Source: Ectobius pallidus (lineage: Eukaryota > Arthropoda > Insecta > Blattodea > Ectobiidae). From it: 64,000 bases of DNA. The stretch spans positions 118,826,043 to 118,890,042 of the forward strand of contig CAXKWD010000004.1 in assembly GCA_964059195.1 (NCBI GenBank), written 5' to 3'. Below, piece after piece: positions 34,871-46,960 of the stretch. The position numbers and the translations under genes were made by a program. How positions within the stretch are numbered: position 1 is the first letter of the stretch; each line of letters starts with the position of its first letter. The notes beneath the pieces are model-generated. The model did not search any database. It was not told where the DNA came from and saw nothing but the letters and a program-made list of their open reading frames with translations.

Positions 34871-35710
34871 AATTATATACGGGTCCCAGTACCGTACCTA
34901 TGTGCCTATGATAATGACAGAGAATCGAGTATTCACTCCTATATCAAACAGTATACGCTACCGTCGAGTATTGTGATGCGACTAATTGCTCTACACTGTG
35001 AAGTTGAAACTGCATTCCATTGTGAGCGAGATATTAAGACTTACACATTCCCCAACCCGGAGAGAAATGAGAATTGATCGCGGTGTCTGCTCCAAGCACT
35101 GAAATTACTTCTTGTAATAATTCCCCACACCAGACAGGTATATTAAGAACGAGGAGAGAATTCTAACGTTATATTATTACTATGTTCTTTGGCTGAACTC
35201 CAAAATTAAATTTACTTTCGTGATGCTACAATTACTGTAAGGTCTTGCTAATTAACCATCAAGCAGTGTGTTATATCACAATATCTATTAAATTCCACAA
35301 GACTATTTTTATCGTTCTGGTATATGATTTAAAGCAGACTTTTTTGCAATAAGTGTGGACGTAGAGGGAATCATTTGTTTTCAATTTTTCCTATCTTTTC
35401 TGTGAACTCTTACTTTAACGTGATTAGAACCCAGATTTATTTGCAAAATAAAACAGTACAATAAGCAACTAGCCCATGCAAAATGTAAGAAATAAACACC
35501 AAAATAAGCAAAAACAAACCACAAGAATAAATTAATGGTTTCGTAAAAATTTTATCTTATACACGGATGTTACAGTATGTAAGGAAAGTCAAATAAAGTT
35601 AAAATTTCTTGTCAAGGAGTGTCTTATAAAGTATAATATATCTGCTTAAGTTTAGGAGTCTGAAAATAGTATGCATATTGCTTAGAAATCCGGGCTGTAA
35701 CTAATTACTT
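34871..35710. other. Anonymous DNA
   Basis: Nothing recognised. Confidence 0.5.
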
Positions 35711-35733
35711 TATATATATATATAAATTAATTA

Positions 35734-35777
<44 letters not shown>
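35711..35777. repeat. Two (TA)n tracts
   Basis: TA runs at about 35711-35724 and 35739-35777, separated by AAATTAATTACTG. Confidence 0.9.
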
Positions 35778-35780
<3 letters not shown>

Positions 35781-35816
35781 GGCCTATACTTGCAAGAGTG
35801 TTTACATTTGATTCTA

Positions 35817-36036
35817 CAGTAGAATTCCAATTACCGAACTCCAACTAACCGAATCGCCATTTATCCGGATCGCTTTGACGTCGTATTCAAGTGGTTTTTG
35901 CTGCAGCGAGCATTGGAAACCCTCTTTTAGGGCCAATTATTTTCGAAAAACCAAAACTTTTAGCCGATAAAATCAGATATTTGATTTTCCGGATCGGGTC
36001 CGGTCCCAATTAAACCGAATAATAGGAGTTCTACTG
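35817..36036. mobile_element. pogo/Tigger-like MITE
   Basis: Ends CAGTAGAATTCC and, inverted, CAGTAGAACTCC are flanked by TA (35815-35816 and 36037-36038). The 220 bp contain subterminal AACCGAAT motifs in both orientations. The end sequence and TA site are typical of pogo/Tigger derivatives. Confidence 0.85.
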
Positions 36037-36038
36037 TA

Positions 36039-36885
36039 CTTCCTTCCACAAAGTTTCATCAGCTTCTGAAGCATTCGTGACAATATAAAAAAAAAAATAA
36101 TAATAAAGTCACAAGAGGAAATAGCTTTGAATACATTTTTAATACAAAATTTAGGATGAAATTGACCCCTACAGGCGTTTTAGTGTTAAAGAGTACCCAC
36201 CCATAAAACGGTATTGAAAGAGTAGGCCTACGATTGGAGTAAGCTAGCATATTTTTCAACGTTCCATGGAGTCAATTTGATTTTTTTAACACAAGATATG
36301 AATGGAATATGTGGAATATCCACATTTAACATTAATCCCAGCTTGGTACAAGGCAAAAGCATATTGTAGTGAAGGAGAAAGGCTTCTTAATCTGCACATG
36401 GGTGACCCACATATGACACGACTAACCCTTCCGTGTTACTGTAAGCCCATCAGCACAACACCACCCACTATGCAAGTGCGTGATTAATGCTTTGAAACGA
36501 GTTCAATTTAAATACAGGTAGCTTCACTTTTTTTCCAGAATTGAATTAGTCACCAACAAAAAACAATTTAATATGTTAACTTAATAACAATTTACAACTG
36601 CTGGAGTTAAGCACTGTTCAGGTTTTGGTCCAGTGATTATCAATTCATTTATTAGCAACCATTCTGAATTACTGGTTTTAAACAAACGATTTAAGTATAA
36701 AATTATAAAAATTATATATTTAGGCCTACTTTCTCCATAATTATTACTTCCTTATTTACACTATTAATATGACAACATTTTCTGTATTAGATTTTAAAAT
36801 ATAGATATAATTGTTTTCTCCTACAATTTACATTAAAATTCTATATATTATCGTACGTATTATTAACACTTTTCTATGTTCTTTA
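36039..36885. other. Anonymous AT-rich DNA
   Basis: Nothing recognised. Confidence 0.5.
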
Positions 36886-37616
36886 TTTTATTTTATTTAT
36901 TTATTTAAGGTCATATTTATACAAATACATATACATACAAGTAAAATAAAACAATTTTCAAATTTCAAAAGTAACTACAACTGCCATTTAAAAAGAGGAA
37001 AAGAAATATAGGCTATATCTTCACAAGAAATATTAACATTTAGTAATACACCCGAATGAGCACGACTGCTCGTGCTCAGGTGCAGTTTCAAAAATATCAA
37101 AGTGAAGAAAGAGGAGTGACAAAGAAATAGTGTGTATAAAAAATGTGATTAACTAAAAAAGAAAGTAAAAAATATTAAACATAAATACATAAAAGAAGTG
37201 AAACAAAAAGTCAAACAGCTAAAAAATTACAAAAAAATATTTACATCTATTAAATTTAACAGTGGAATATGCTGAGAGATCAGAATATTTTCTGATAATT
37301 GAGTTATACATGTTCTATATATTGATACGTATTTTAGCGAGGTCCAGTTAAAAAAAAAAATATTATAATCATGATGAAGTAACTTAATTTTGTCCCTTTT
37401 AAATTCTCAAATCATTATTTCCGCGCATTGTATCAGATAGGAAAAGATAAAAGCATTGCTTTTTCAGTTTCACTACAATATATATGTATTTGTATAGGTC
37501 CTAGGTATTTGTATGCGTACGTCAGTCTTTATGTTGATGGTACAGTAATGTTGATACTAACGCTTGGTTCTATCTTTTTGAACCCACACAGTAATATCAT
37601 TCATGAATAAAAAAAC
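36886..37616 (-). mobile_element. Probable degraded non-LTR element, 3' part
   Basis: On the minus strand a weak frame reads FKKIEPSVSINITVPST, a stop, then RLTYAYKYLGPIQ, resembling the KYLG block after the catalytic motifs of Jockey-like reverse transcriptases. This is followed by A-rich sequence with the GAGC stem-loop (37049-37086). Similarity is short and the assignment tentative. Confidence 0.35.
37049..37086 (-). other. Conserved GAGC stem-loop, copy 2
   Basis: GAGCACGA, loop CTGC, TCGTGCTC is a perfect 8-bp stem, enclosed by CACCC and a weaker partner AGGTG. It is the best-preserved of the three copies. Confidence 0.6.
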
Positions 37617-37670
37617 CTAAATATTTAATATTGATAAATTTCATTTTTCTTCCTTTTGCGGTAAATATTA

Positions 37671-38795
37671 TTTAGTATAAATAAATTGTTCACCTAAACC
37701 ACAAAATAATTCAAGTCAAAAGTTCAATAAATGTAACACTTTGTTTTATAATTTACAATTGTACAAAATTATAGCAACCATATATATCACTCGTACATAA
37801 GATTCTTATGCTCCTGTTGTACATTATATCTGATAAAGTTGGTTTGAATATTGACAGTAGTCATAAAATAAGAGTTATATTAAATATATTACACGTCATG
37901 TTTTTACATCAAAGTAACAAACTACTGAGAAATCCATTTTAAAAATATAAAACCATTAAAATATACTGATTATACGTTGTGACCATAATTAGTTAAATGA
38001 TATAAAACTAGGTATGTCTTTGTATAAGCTAATAAACATGTAAATTTTGCCGAAATTGTTCAGCAATAGTCAATGATATTAATCAGTATATGTATACACT
38101 GTAGCAAGATAGTTGAGGATTATTTGTAGCCTTATTAAGCAGTATACAATTTTTCGCGTTTCTCATCAATAGTCAATGATCTGATTGTATGTAGATATAC
38201 TGGAGTTGAAGCCATAATCAACAAGAGCTAATATTAGATCCACAAGGCAACTCACAACTTTCAACTCCAGTATATCTACACACAATCAGATAATTGACTA
38301 TTGCTGAGAAACACGAAAAATTGTGTACTGCTTAATAAGGCTAAAAATAATTCTCATCTATCTTCCTACAGTGTATACATATACTGATTAATATCATTGC
38401 CTATTGCTGAACAATTTCGGCACAATTTACATGTTTATTAGCTTATACAAAGACATACCTAGTTTTAGATCATTTAACTAACCTATAATCAGTATATTTT
38501 AATTGTTTTATATTTAAAAAATGAAATTCTCAGCAGTTTGTTACTTTGATGTAAAAACATGTGTTATATATTTAATATAACTTTTATTTTATGACTATTG
38601 TGAATATTCAAACCAACGTCATCAGATATAATGTACAAAAGGAGCTTAAGAATCTTATGTAGGAGTGATATATATGGTTGCAATAATTTTGTACAATTGT
38701 AAATTATAAAACAAAGTGTAAAGTAAACGTTACATTTATTGAACTTTTATCTTGAATTATTTTGTGGTTTAGATGGACAATTTATTTATACTAAA
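37671..38795. repeat. Long foldback with ~540-bp arms
   Basis: Left arm 37671-38211 and right arm 38259-38795 are inverted copies, separated by 47 bp. Matching blocks include TAGTATAAATAAATTG, AATGTAACACTTTG, TTTTTACATCAAAGTAACAA and ATACTGGAGTTGAA. CTAAATATTTAAT lies in direct orientation on both sides (37617-37629 and 38801-38813) and could be a duplicated target. No coding frame is present. Confidence 0.88.
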
Positions 38796-38904
38796 AAAAA
38801 CTAAATATTTAATCTGTAACATATAAATAATTTCACAATGTTAAAATCATTTAACGGTGCTGCATTCTTCTCTCCTGAAAAATCTGACTTTTTGGTAACT
38901 AGAC

Positions 38905-39053
38905 GTGTCAAAATTTAAAATACTCCTTTCGGCAGCAATTATGCCGTCTTCAGTTTATGGTGATATTCACCTAAAAATGAAGTCAATTTGGCCGGACACG
39001 GGGTTTGAACCCGGGACATTTCGAATGGGAGCCCATCTCGGCCACCTCGCTAG
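38905..39053 (-). mobile_element. Second tRNA-derived SINE type
   Basis: On the minus strand, AGGTGGCCGAGATGG (A-box region) is followed by CCCGGGTTCAAACCCCG (B box) and a short body. The head resembles a tRNA but lacks a tRNA-like anticodon arm I could fold with confidence. No clear flanking duplication was found. Confidence 0.65.
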
Positions 39054-39055
39054 TT

Positions 39056-39965
39056 AGATTTTAAAAATATTGTGAAAGACATTATTTTATCATAAACATT
39101 TTGTTGGTTTATTCCTGGATGAGGTTAATGTGTGGATGTGGAAAAATAAGATAGGCCTATAATATAAGTTTGAGAGAATAAGTTTGATTTGGTTCATCTC
39201 TTAATGAGTTTATGTAAGTTTATGCATAAAAATTCATCAACCAATCCTTCCAGGTTTATAATTTCCGAGGTCTGCACCAAACAACAAACTCAGAAATATT
39301 AAAATATATTTAAGAAGAAGGGTGTAAATGTTTATAAGGAATCTGGAAAGTTTTGGTTTAGGAAATGAGTCACCTAAATACTCTTTCGAATCCTCTCTGG
39401 ACATCTATAACGTGTATGTAGCTATGTAGATTGTTCCAGGAGAGTTTTCGCTTACAATTTTTTCCTAGTCTAACATTTCCAGTTTAATTAACCCAATGTT
39501 CATTCTCTCAGAGCTATTGTCCCCGATTTAAACGCACCCTTGTTTAATAATCCCATAGCTCATTTTCTCCAATCTACTTAAGCCAGTTTCCCGTAGATGT
39601 TTCGTGTTGCAGAAACTATATACTAGAATATAAATTCATCAGTACTTCAAACTGTGCATAATTCTCAGACTAGTGAACTGCTATTCCGCCGACATGATCC
39701 TCATAATCACCAGTATTCAGTTTATCCTAATATTTCCGATGACTTTATTATTTTCGAATAACTGAAAGGACATTTTTTAAAGGATATTTCTTATTGAACC
39801 TAATTTCAAAATTGATACACTAGGCCTTCCATAATTCTAGAACTTACAGAAGAATACTTTTAATATACTGGGAAGAAGAAATATCACAGCGAAGGTTAGC
39901 ACAATAGCTGTTATGGGCTCATGATGTGAAAATGCCATCCTTCACATTATGAAACATTTCGTGAC

Positions 39966-40015
<50 letters not shown>

Positions 40016-41983
40016 ACAAGCAGATTTGGAAAGCAAAGAAAATGGATCAGAAACATCAATGGACTACAAAAATATAAACATAAATTACTAGATTGGTTGC
40101 GGCCTATTGGACACAATGGTTATTTCGTTTAAAGGGTAAAAATCTGTGATTCTTAAACAACACTTTTGGCGATTTATGTATAGTGGTATGGAGTGAACGA
40201 CTACGGTTATCGGGAGAAACCGGTGTTAATGAATGATACTGTATTCAGGTGAGGGTGTAATTGTTATTAAGATATGGATAAATGAGACTTGTAAACTTAA
40301 CCTACTTTAGTCTAGGTCCATTTTCTTTTTACACCCTCATGTACAACAGCATTCATATCACTGCACATACGGGGCAGGGGGATCATCATCATTATTTCGT
40401 CTTAAGAACTAAATATTGCGTACCTGGTGCCGAAATTCATGTTTTTATATAAATTATACTTATAGGCTATAAAATTGCAACATTTGACTTAACGACAGAA
40501 ATAAAACTACAGTGACGTAAACAAGAGACTTGTAAAATTGTACAAACATTGGGTTTATGTTTAAATATTATTGTTATTTGTATTTTAATGCTGTGGAAGT
40601 TTAATGAAACCAGATAAGAATATGTTAAGGGTTGATTCATCCACGTCTTAGTGAGAGTGCCGGGAAGGCCTTTTTGAAACTGAAAAACGCAGCTTTAAAC
40701 GCAAAAGAATTAACTTTTCACGACAGAAAGTTTAATGAATCTCAAAATTGATTACCAGTAGCATTATATATAAAGATATTGTGAAACTACACAGTTGAAG
40801 ATATAACATTCTAAAGTGGCTAAAGGTCATAAACTACGTTCAGAGATAATTATGAAAAACACTGTCTATGCTCCATAAATACCATGCTTAAACTCTAATC
40901 TGTCTGCATACAAAAGAGTAGCTTGCAGCTGACCTACGACAGAGCCCTTTTATATGCACATGTGGATGTACCACCAATAGTTGCATTAAAATGAAATACT
41001 ATAAAACTGGCGCTTATCCCCTTTAGGATGTTTTTTCTACAGTTACTGTAAACTATTTCAACCAATATTTAATTAATTTTCATATTTTCGTTTCATTTGT
41101 TTTAGCAATGGAGTTAATCAGCACACGACAACCTTCCCGTGACCGGAGACTTCAATCATCCGGATATCCTCGAATACTGGAATAGGTGAGTTGTTCACAA
41201 ACATTATAATAATTATATTGGTGTACTCTAACGGTCTTACTAATAATCCAGTATTAATATTTATACCAGGAATGTACACAGCTGAGGAGAAAAAATTTGC
41301 TAATAATCCTTGCATATGGCTGAATGTGTGCAACGCACCGTAAATAATAAAGATGCCCGATATCCATAACAGCCGGTCGTTTCGTAGTTGTCCTAGATTG
41401 AATTTTGAGGATATGCATCCATTCTTAAGATGATTTGTTAGGAAACATTCGGAGCTACTTTTGCGGAATTATAAACATTGTACCATGTATGCGAGACATT
41501 TTTGCATAATTATAGCCATGATTAAAGCTTTCTGAAAACAATATAACGAAATACTGAAAGTATATTTTCTCTCGGTAGACGACACACTACTGTTTATTCA
41601 AGGCTTCGGCAGATGGCGACATTGGCGTCTGCAGTCCTTCATAGCCGGGGGCTAGTAACGTCACAACCAGCGGGAAGTGTTTGGTGATGTTTCACGTTCA
41701 AACCCGGTTTAACCCTTGGCACTTATACTGCGTTTATTAGTAAATCGGCTTATGTAGAACTTGCACGGTGAACAACCAAACAACCGTTCAACACAAATAT
41801 AAACAGCCTTTATTAGTAAGGCTGTATAACTACTTCAGTTACCAGCCTCTTTGCAATGTTATATTTGTTTGTACTGCAATAACCTATACGAATAAAAACA
41901 AACCTAGTAGATTCTGGGAGTCCATTTGTTACTCTTGCATGCAATGAAGAACATAATCAAATAAAATGTTTCATGAACATATC
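39056..41983. other. Anonymous DNA with one (TA)n tract
   Basis: The only distinct feature is a TA microsatellite at 39969-40012. No gene or element ends recognised. Confidence 0.45.
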
Positions 41984-41991
41984 TTTTAAGC

Positions 41992-42420
41992 CAGACATGG
42001 GCAAACCCCTATCCATTAACACGCAACCCGCAAACTTTTGTCAACTTACACATAGTTCGAAAAGAACGGATAGATGGAGACACAAGCAGTCAATAAGTGC
42101 AGTGGCGGTTGCTCATTCTTAGGGAAACGCTAATTTCACTTTGAAATGCACACTACAAGAAACAAATAATAGAAACAATCTTGTATTTTTAATTATTCTT
42201 TTACGTGTGCAATTATTTCATTATACAAAGGCTTAGAATGTGTCATAACGCCTTTCCAATCGGAACTGTGTCGCGACCCGTCACTGCTTGCAAAGATATT
42301 ATGACTCTTGCATGGGAATAATCTACCACGTACACCGAATGTCCGCAATGCCATCTTGTGTGTTATGCGGGAAGTTCAAGAACCACAAGTGGTTCGCGAA
42401 CCAATAAATGCCCATGCATG
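41992..42420. mobile_element. hAT MITE
   Basis: Ends CAGACATGGGCAAAC and, inverted, CATGCATGGGCATTTAT are flanked by a perfect 8-bp duplication TTTTAAGC (41984-41991 and 42421-42428). It is 429 bp and non-coding, with a CGCGACCC block inside. Confidence 0.85.
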
Positions 42421-42648
42421 TTTTAAGCCTACAAGAATGAGAGTACTAGTACTGTTTCACCGCTTCAAGATGGCCGTTTTCTTGTCTTGCGATAACAACC
42501 GGATTATCTTCCTTACTATGGACAAACCGATAGTCAAATCAAATTTGGAACCACTTGCAGCATTTAAAATTGGATTTTTGAAATTTTCTCTAAAATTCCA
42601 TTAACGGTTTTGTTTAAATTTTCTGCATGAATTATATAATATACATAA

Positions 42649-42998
42649 TGTAAGGGTACAGATTTCTACAGCCCTGAGTATAGTGTAGATTCAGCGTCTT
42701 GTCCATTTCCAGTATGCTGGCGTGAGAATTGCAAGATCGGCGTTTTTCCCGGAAACAAGCCGGTGGTACTGTAGAGTTGCAGTATGCAGTGTAGAGACTA
42801 GAGTGTGTTGTTCGAATGCCTAGAGAGTAATTCGCCATGTAGCTGGGAATATGTCTGTAAAAGTCGTAAGGGCAGAAAGGATGGCAGGAGACATTAAATA
42901 GGTTGAGTGTGCGTGATGTAAGGGTATGTATTGTATGTAGAGTAGTTCAATCTGTGAATAAAGGGGATTTAGTTTAGAGCATCTTGGTGTGATTATTA
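42649..42998 (+). mobile_element. Possible LTR-like segment
   Basis: It starts TGTAAGGGTACAG, has a polyadenylation signal AATAAA near 42957, and ends ATTATCTTACTGGTGTAC next to CATCCCCGAGTGGAGCG, which resembles a Gypsy LTR edge with a TGG primer-binding start. No second LTR was found and the 3' edge is not a clean CA. It lies just upstream of the 42-bp array. Confidence 0.25.
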
Positions 42999-43229
42999 TC
43001 TTACTGGTGTACATCCCCGAGTGGAGCGAGGGGGTATTGAGGGTTATAGTCTGGGAGAAGTCGAAGGTCCATCACATAGTTCTCGACAACTAAGAAGAAG
43101 GAATGCCACCGACAGGAAGCTGGAACGACGTGGACAGGTAGGCCCAATCCTGATGAAGTGACGGGGCTGTCTGCGGGGAATGTAGAAGCAAGGTGAAGGA
43201 TTAATATTCCGAGGTACCCACTTCTCGAA

Positions 43230-46200
43230 GGTGGAGACCTAGCTCTCGAAGGCGTAAATACAGATGTCGAATTAAGAAGGCTAGCTCTCGAGGGCGTAAA
43301 TACAGCTGTTGAAGGAGTAGATTTAACTCTCAAAGGTGTGATTCCAGCTGCCGAAGGAAAAGGTATAGCTGCCGAAGGCTTAAATCCGCCTGTCGAAGGA
43401 AGAGACCTAGCTTTGGATGCGTAAATTTTGCTCTCGAAGGCAAAGGCCTAGCATTCGAAGGCGTAAATGCAGCTGTCGAAAGAAGAGGTCTAGCTCTCGA
43501 AGGCGTAAATCCAGCTGTTATAGGAAAAGACTTAGCTCACAAAGGCATGAATCCAATTGTCGAAGGAAAGGCATAATAAATCCAGCTATCGAAGGTAGAT
43601 GCCTAACTCTCGAAGACGTAAATCCAGATAACGAAGGAGTAGATTTAACTCTGGAAAGCGTGGATCCAGTTGCCGAAGGATTTGGTCTAGCTCTCAAAGC
43701 CTTAAATCCATCTGTCGAAGGAAGAGACCAATCTTAGGATGCGTAAATCCTGCTGCCGAAGGCAAAGGAGTAGCCCACGAAGACTTAACAACAGCTGCCG
43801 ACGGAAGACGTTTAACTCTCAAAGACGTAAATCCAGCAGTCGAAGGAAGAGATCTAGCTCTCGAATGCGTAAATCCAAATGTCTAAGGAAGAGATCTAGC
43901 TTCTAAAGACATAAAACCAGCAGTGGAAGGTAGAGACGACCGCCGGCGTGGTCTTGTGGTTAGCGTCACTGACTACGGATCCGTCGGCCCGGGTTCGATC
44001 CCCGGTACCTCCTCGGATTTTTCTGAGGTAGGGAGGTCTGGTAGGGGTGCACTCAGTCTCGTGATTCAAATTGAGGAGCTACTTGATAGAGAAGTAGCGG
44101 CTCCGGTCATGGAAACCACCATTAACAGCCGTGTGGGTGTCGGCGTGCTGACCACATCCCCCAATCCTGCCATCTGCCTATAGGTAGATGACGCAGCGGT
44201 CGGGTGGTAGGCCTTGTCCCTTCGGGGATGTCGCGCCACGGAGTTTAGTTTAGTTTAGTTTAGGAAGGTAGAGACATGGTTCGGGATGGCGTATACCCTG
44301 TTGCCGAAGGAAGAGATATAGTTCTGGATGGCTTAAATCAAGCTGCTGAAGGAAAAGACCTACCTCTAGAAGGTATAAATCCAGGTCTCGAAGAAAGAGG
44401 TGTAGATCTAGAAGGCATAAATCTAGCTGTCGAAGGAAAAGAAAGCGTAAATACCGGTGTCGAAGGAAAAATCCTTTCTCTCGAATAATAATTTTCGATT
44501 TCGTAAAGCCAGATGTTGTAGGGAAAGGCAGAGTTTTCGATGGGGTAAATATAACTGTTGAAGGAATAAACCTAGACTACGAAGCCGTAAATCCAATGTC
44601 GAAGGATGAGCCCTATCTCTCGAAGGCGTAAATCCAGCTGTAGAAGGAATAGGCCTAGCTCCCGAAGGCGTAAATCCACTTAAACGAAGAAGTCTGGCTC
44701 CGGAAATCGTAAGTCCAGCTGTCGAAGGAGGAACCCTAAATCTGGAAGGCGTGAATCCAGTTGTCGAAGGAAAAGACCTAGCTCCAGAAGGCGTAAATAC
44801 AGCTTCGAATTAAAAGGCCTTGCTCTCGAAGGCGTGAACCCAGTTGCCGAAGAAAGACACATACTTCTACAAGGTGTAAATTCAGCTGTTGAAGGAAAAG
44901 GCAGAGTTCTCGAAAGCCTAAATGTAGCTGCTGAAGGAACAGACCTACACTACGAAGGCGTGAAGCCAATTTTGAAAAAGGCGAAGAGCGTAAGTCCAGC
45001 TGTCGAAACCTTTCTTGAAGGCGTAAATCAACTAGTTGAACAAAGGGTCTAGCTCCGGAAATCGTAAGTCCTGCTAACTCTGGAAGGCGTGAATCAAGCT
45101 GTCGATGGAAAAGGCCTAGCTCCAGAAGGCGTAGATCCAGCTGTCAAGGGAAGAGATATAGTTGTCGAAATCATAAATCCAGCTATTGAAGCAGGTGATC
45201 TAGCTCTCGAAGGCGTAAATCAAACTGTCGAAGGTAGAGATCTAGCATTCGAAGGCGTGAATCTAGCTCTCGAGAAAAAGGCCTAGTAAAATCCAGTTGT
45301 CGAAGGTGGAGACCTAGTTCTCGAAGGCATAAATCCAGATGTCGAATTAAGAAGGGTAGCTCTCGAGGGCGTAAATTCAGCTGTCGAAGGAGTAGAATTA
45401 ACTCTCGAAGGTGTGATTCCAGCTGCCGAAAGAAAAGGTATAGCTCTCGAAGGTTTAAATCCGACTGTCGAAGAAAGAGAACTAGCTTTGGATGCGTAAA
45501 TCTTGCTGCCGAAGGCAAAGGTATAGAATTCGAAGGCGTAAATGAAGCTGTCGAAAGAAGAGGACTAGCTCTCAAAGACATAAATCCATCTGTAATAGGA
45601 AAAGACCTAGCTCACGAAGGCATGAATCCAGCTGTAGAAGATGGAGGTTTAACTCTCGGAGGCTTGTATCCAGCTGCCGAAGGAAAAGGTAATGCTTTCG
45701 AAGGCATTAAATCCAAATGTCATAGGCAGAGACCTAGCTTCTGAAGACATAAAACCGATACTCTTAAAGTGTAAATCCAGGTCTCGAAGGAGGAGATCTA
45801 GCTCTCGAAAGCGTAAATATAGCTGTGGAGGAAAAGACCTAGTTCCAGAAGGCGTAAATACAGCTGTCGAAGGCATGAATCCAGGTGTTGAAGATAAAGG
45901 CCTACTTCTCGAAGGCGTAAATCCAGCTGTTGAAGTAAAAAGCAGAGTTCTTGAAGTCGTAAATATAGCTTTTGAGGGAAAATACCTAGATTAGGAAGGC
46001 ATAAATTCAGCTGTCGAAGGAGAGACCTATCTCTCCAAGGCGTAAATCCAGCTCTCGAAGGAAGAGGCCTAGCTCCTGAAGACGTAAATCCACTTGTTGA
46101 ACGAAAAGGTCTAGCTTCGGAAATCGTAAGCTAGTTGTCGAAGGAGGAGACGTAACTCTGTAAGGCGTGAATCTAGCTGTCGAAGGGAAAGACCTAGATC

Positions 46201-46960
46201 CCGAATGCCTAAATTCAGCTGTCAAGGGAAGAGATCTAGCTATCGAAGGCGTAAATCCAGCTCTCGAGGGAGGTGATTTAGCTCTCGAAGGCGTAACTCC
46301 AACTGCCCAAGGATGAGATCTAGCTATCGAAGGCGTGAATCCAGCTCTCGAATGAAAAGCCTAGTAAATACTGCTGTCGAAGGAAAAGACCTAGCTTTCG
46401 ATGCGTAAATCCTGCTGCCGAAAGCAAAGTCCTAGTTCTCGAAGGCGTAAATCCAGCAGTCGAAGGAAGAGGTCTATCTCTCGATGTGATAAATCCAGGC
46501 CTCGAAGGAATACCGGTATGCTTAGCTCTCGTAAAGGTGTAAATCCAGCTGTGTAAGGAAGAGTCCTAGGTATGAAAGGGGCAAATCCTGCTGTTGAAGG
46601 AAAATGCTTAGTCTTCGAATGCGTAATCCCATCTTTCGAGGGATGAGACCTAGCTCTCGATGGTGTAATTCAAGGTGTCGAAGTAAAAGACCTAGCTCTC
46701 GAAGACGTAAATACAGCTGTTGAAGGAAATGGCTTGGCTGTCCAAGGCGTGAATCTAGTTGTCGATGATAGCGACATATTTCTCGAAGGTGTAATTTCAG
46801 CTGCCGAAGGAAGAGGCCTAGCCCTCGAAGACGTAAATCCAGCTGTCGAAGGAAGAAATCTAGCTTTGGAAGGCATACCTCCAGCTGTCGAAGAAAGAGG
46901 TCTAGCTCTAGAAGGCATAAATCCGATTGCCGAAAGCGTAAACTAATTTGCTGGAAGAGA
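43230..46960 (+). repeat. Large 42-bp minisatellite with 14-codon periodicity
   Basis: Roughly 80 degenerate copies, built from CTAGCTCTCGAAGGCGTAAA followed by TCCAGCTGTCGAAGGAAGAG and AC, fill 3.7 kb apart from a SINE insertion. Since 42 is 14 codons, a plus-strand frame repeats LALEGVNPAVEGRD, and all other frames also stay open for stretches. Longest clean runs of this frame are at about 44276-44488, 45089-45286 and 46734-46946. Frameshifted units, with GGATGCGTAAAT in place of GAAGGCGTAAAT, recur near 43418, 43738, 45490 and 46400. No start, signal peptide or splice context is evident. It may be a decayed repetitive-protein gene or a satellite that never coded. Confidence 0.9.
43938..44262 (+). 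mobile_element. Full-length tRNA-derived SINE
   Basis: The complete copy of the family: tRNA-like head with A box (TGGTTAGCGTC) and B box GGTTCGATCCC at 43992-44002, a body including TGGTAGGGGTGCACTCAG, and a tail of repeated AGTTT. A perfect 13-bp duplication GGAAGGTAGAGAC (43925-43937 and 44263-44275) derives from the minisatellite, so the SINE entered an existing array. Confidence 0.95.

Noticed and set aside
43938..44010. A tRNA gene
   Set aside because: The A and B boxes belong to the head of a SINE with target duplication and a long body; no complete cloverleaf or CCA-adjacent acceptor stem.
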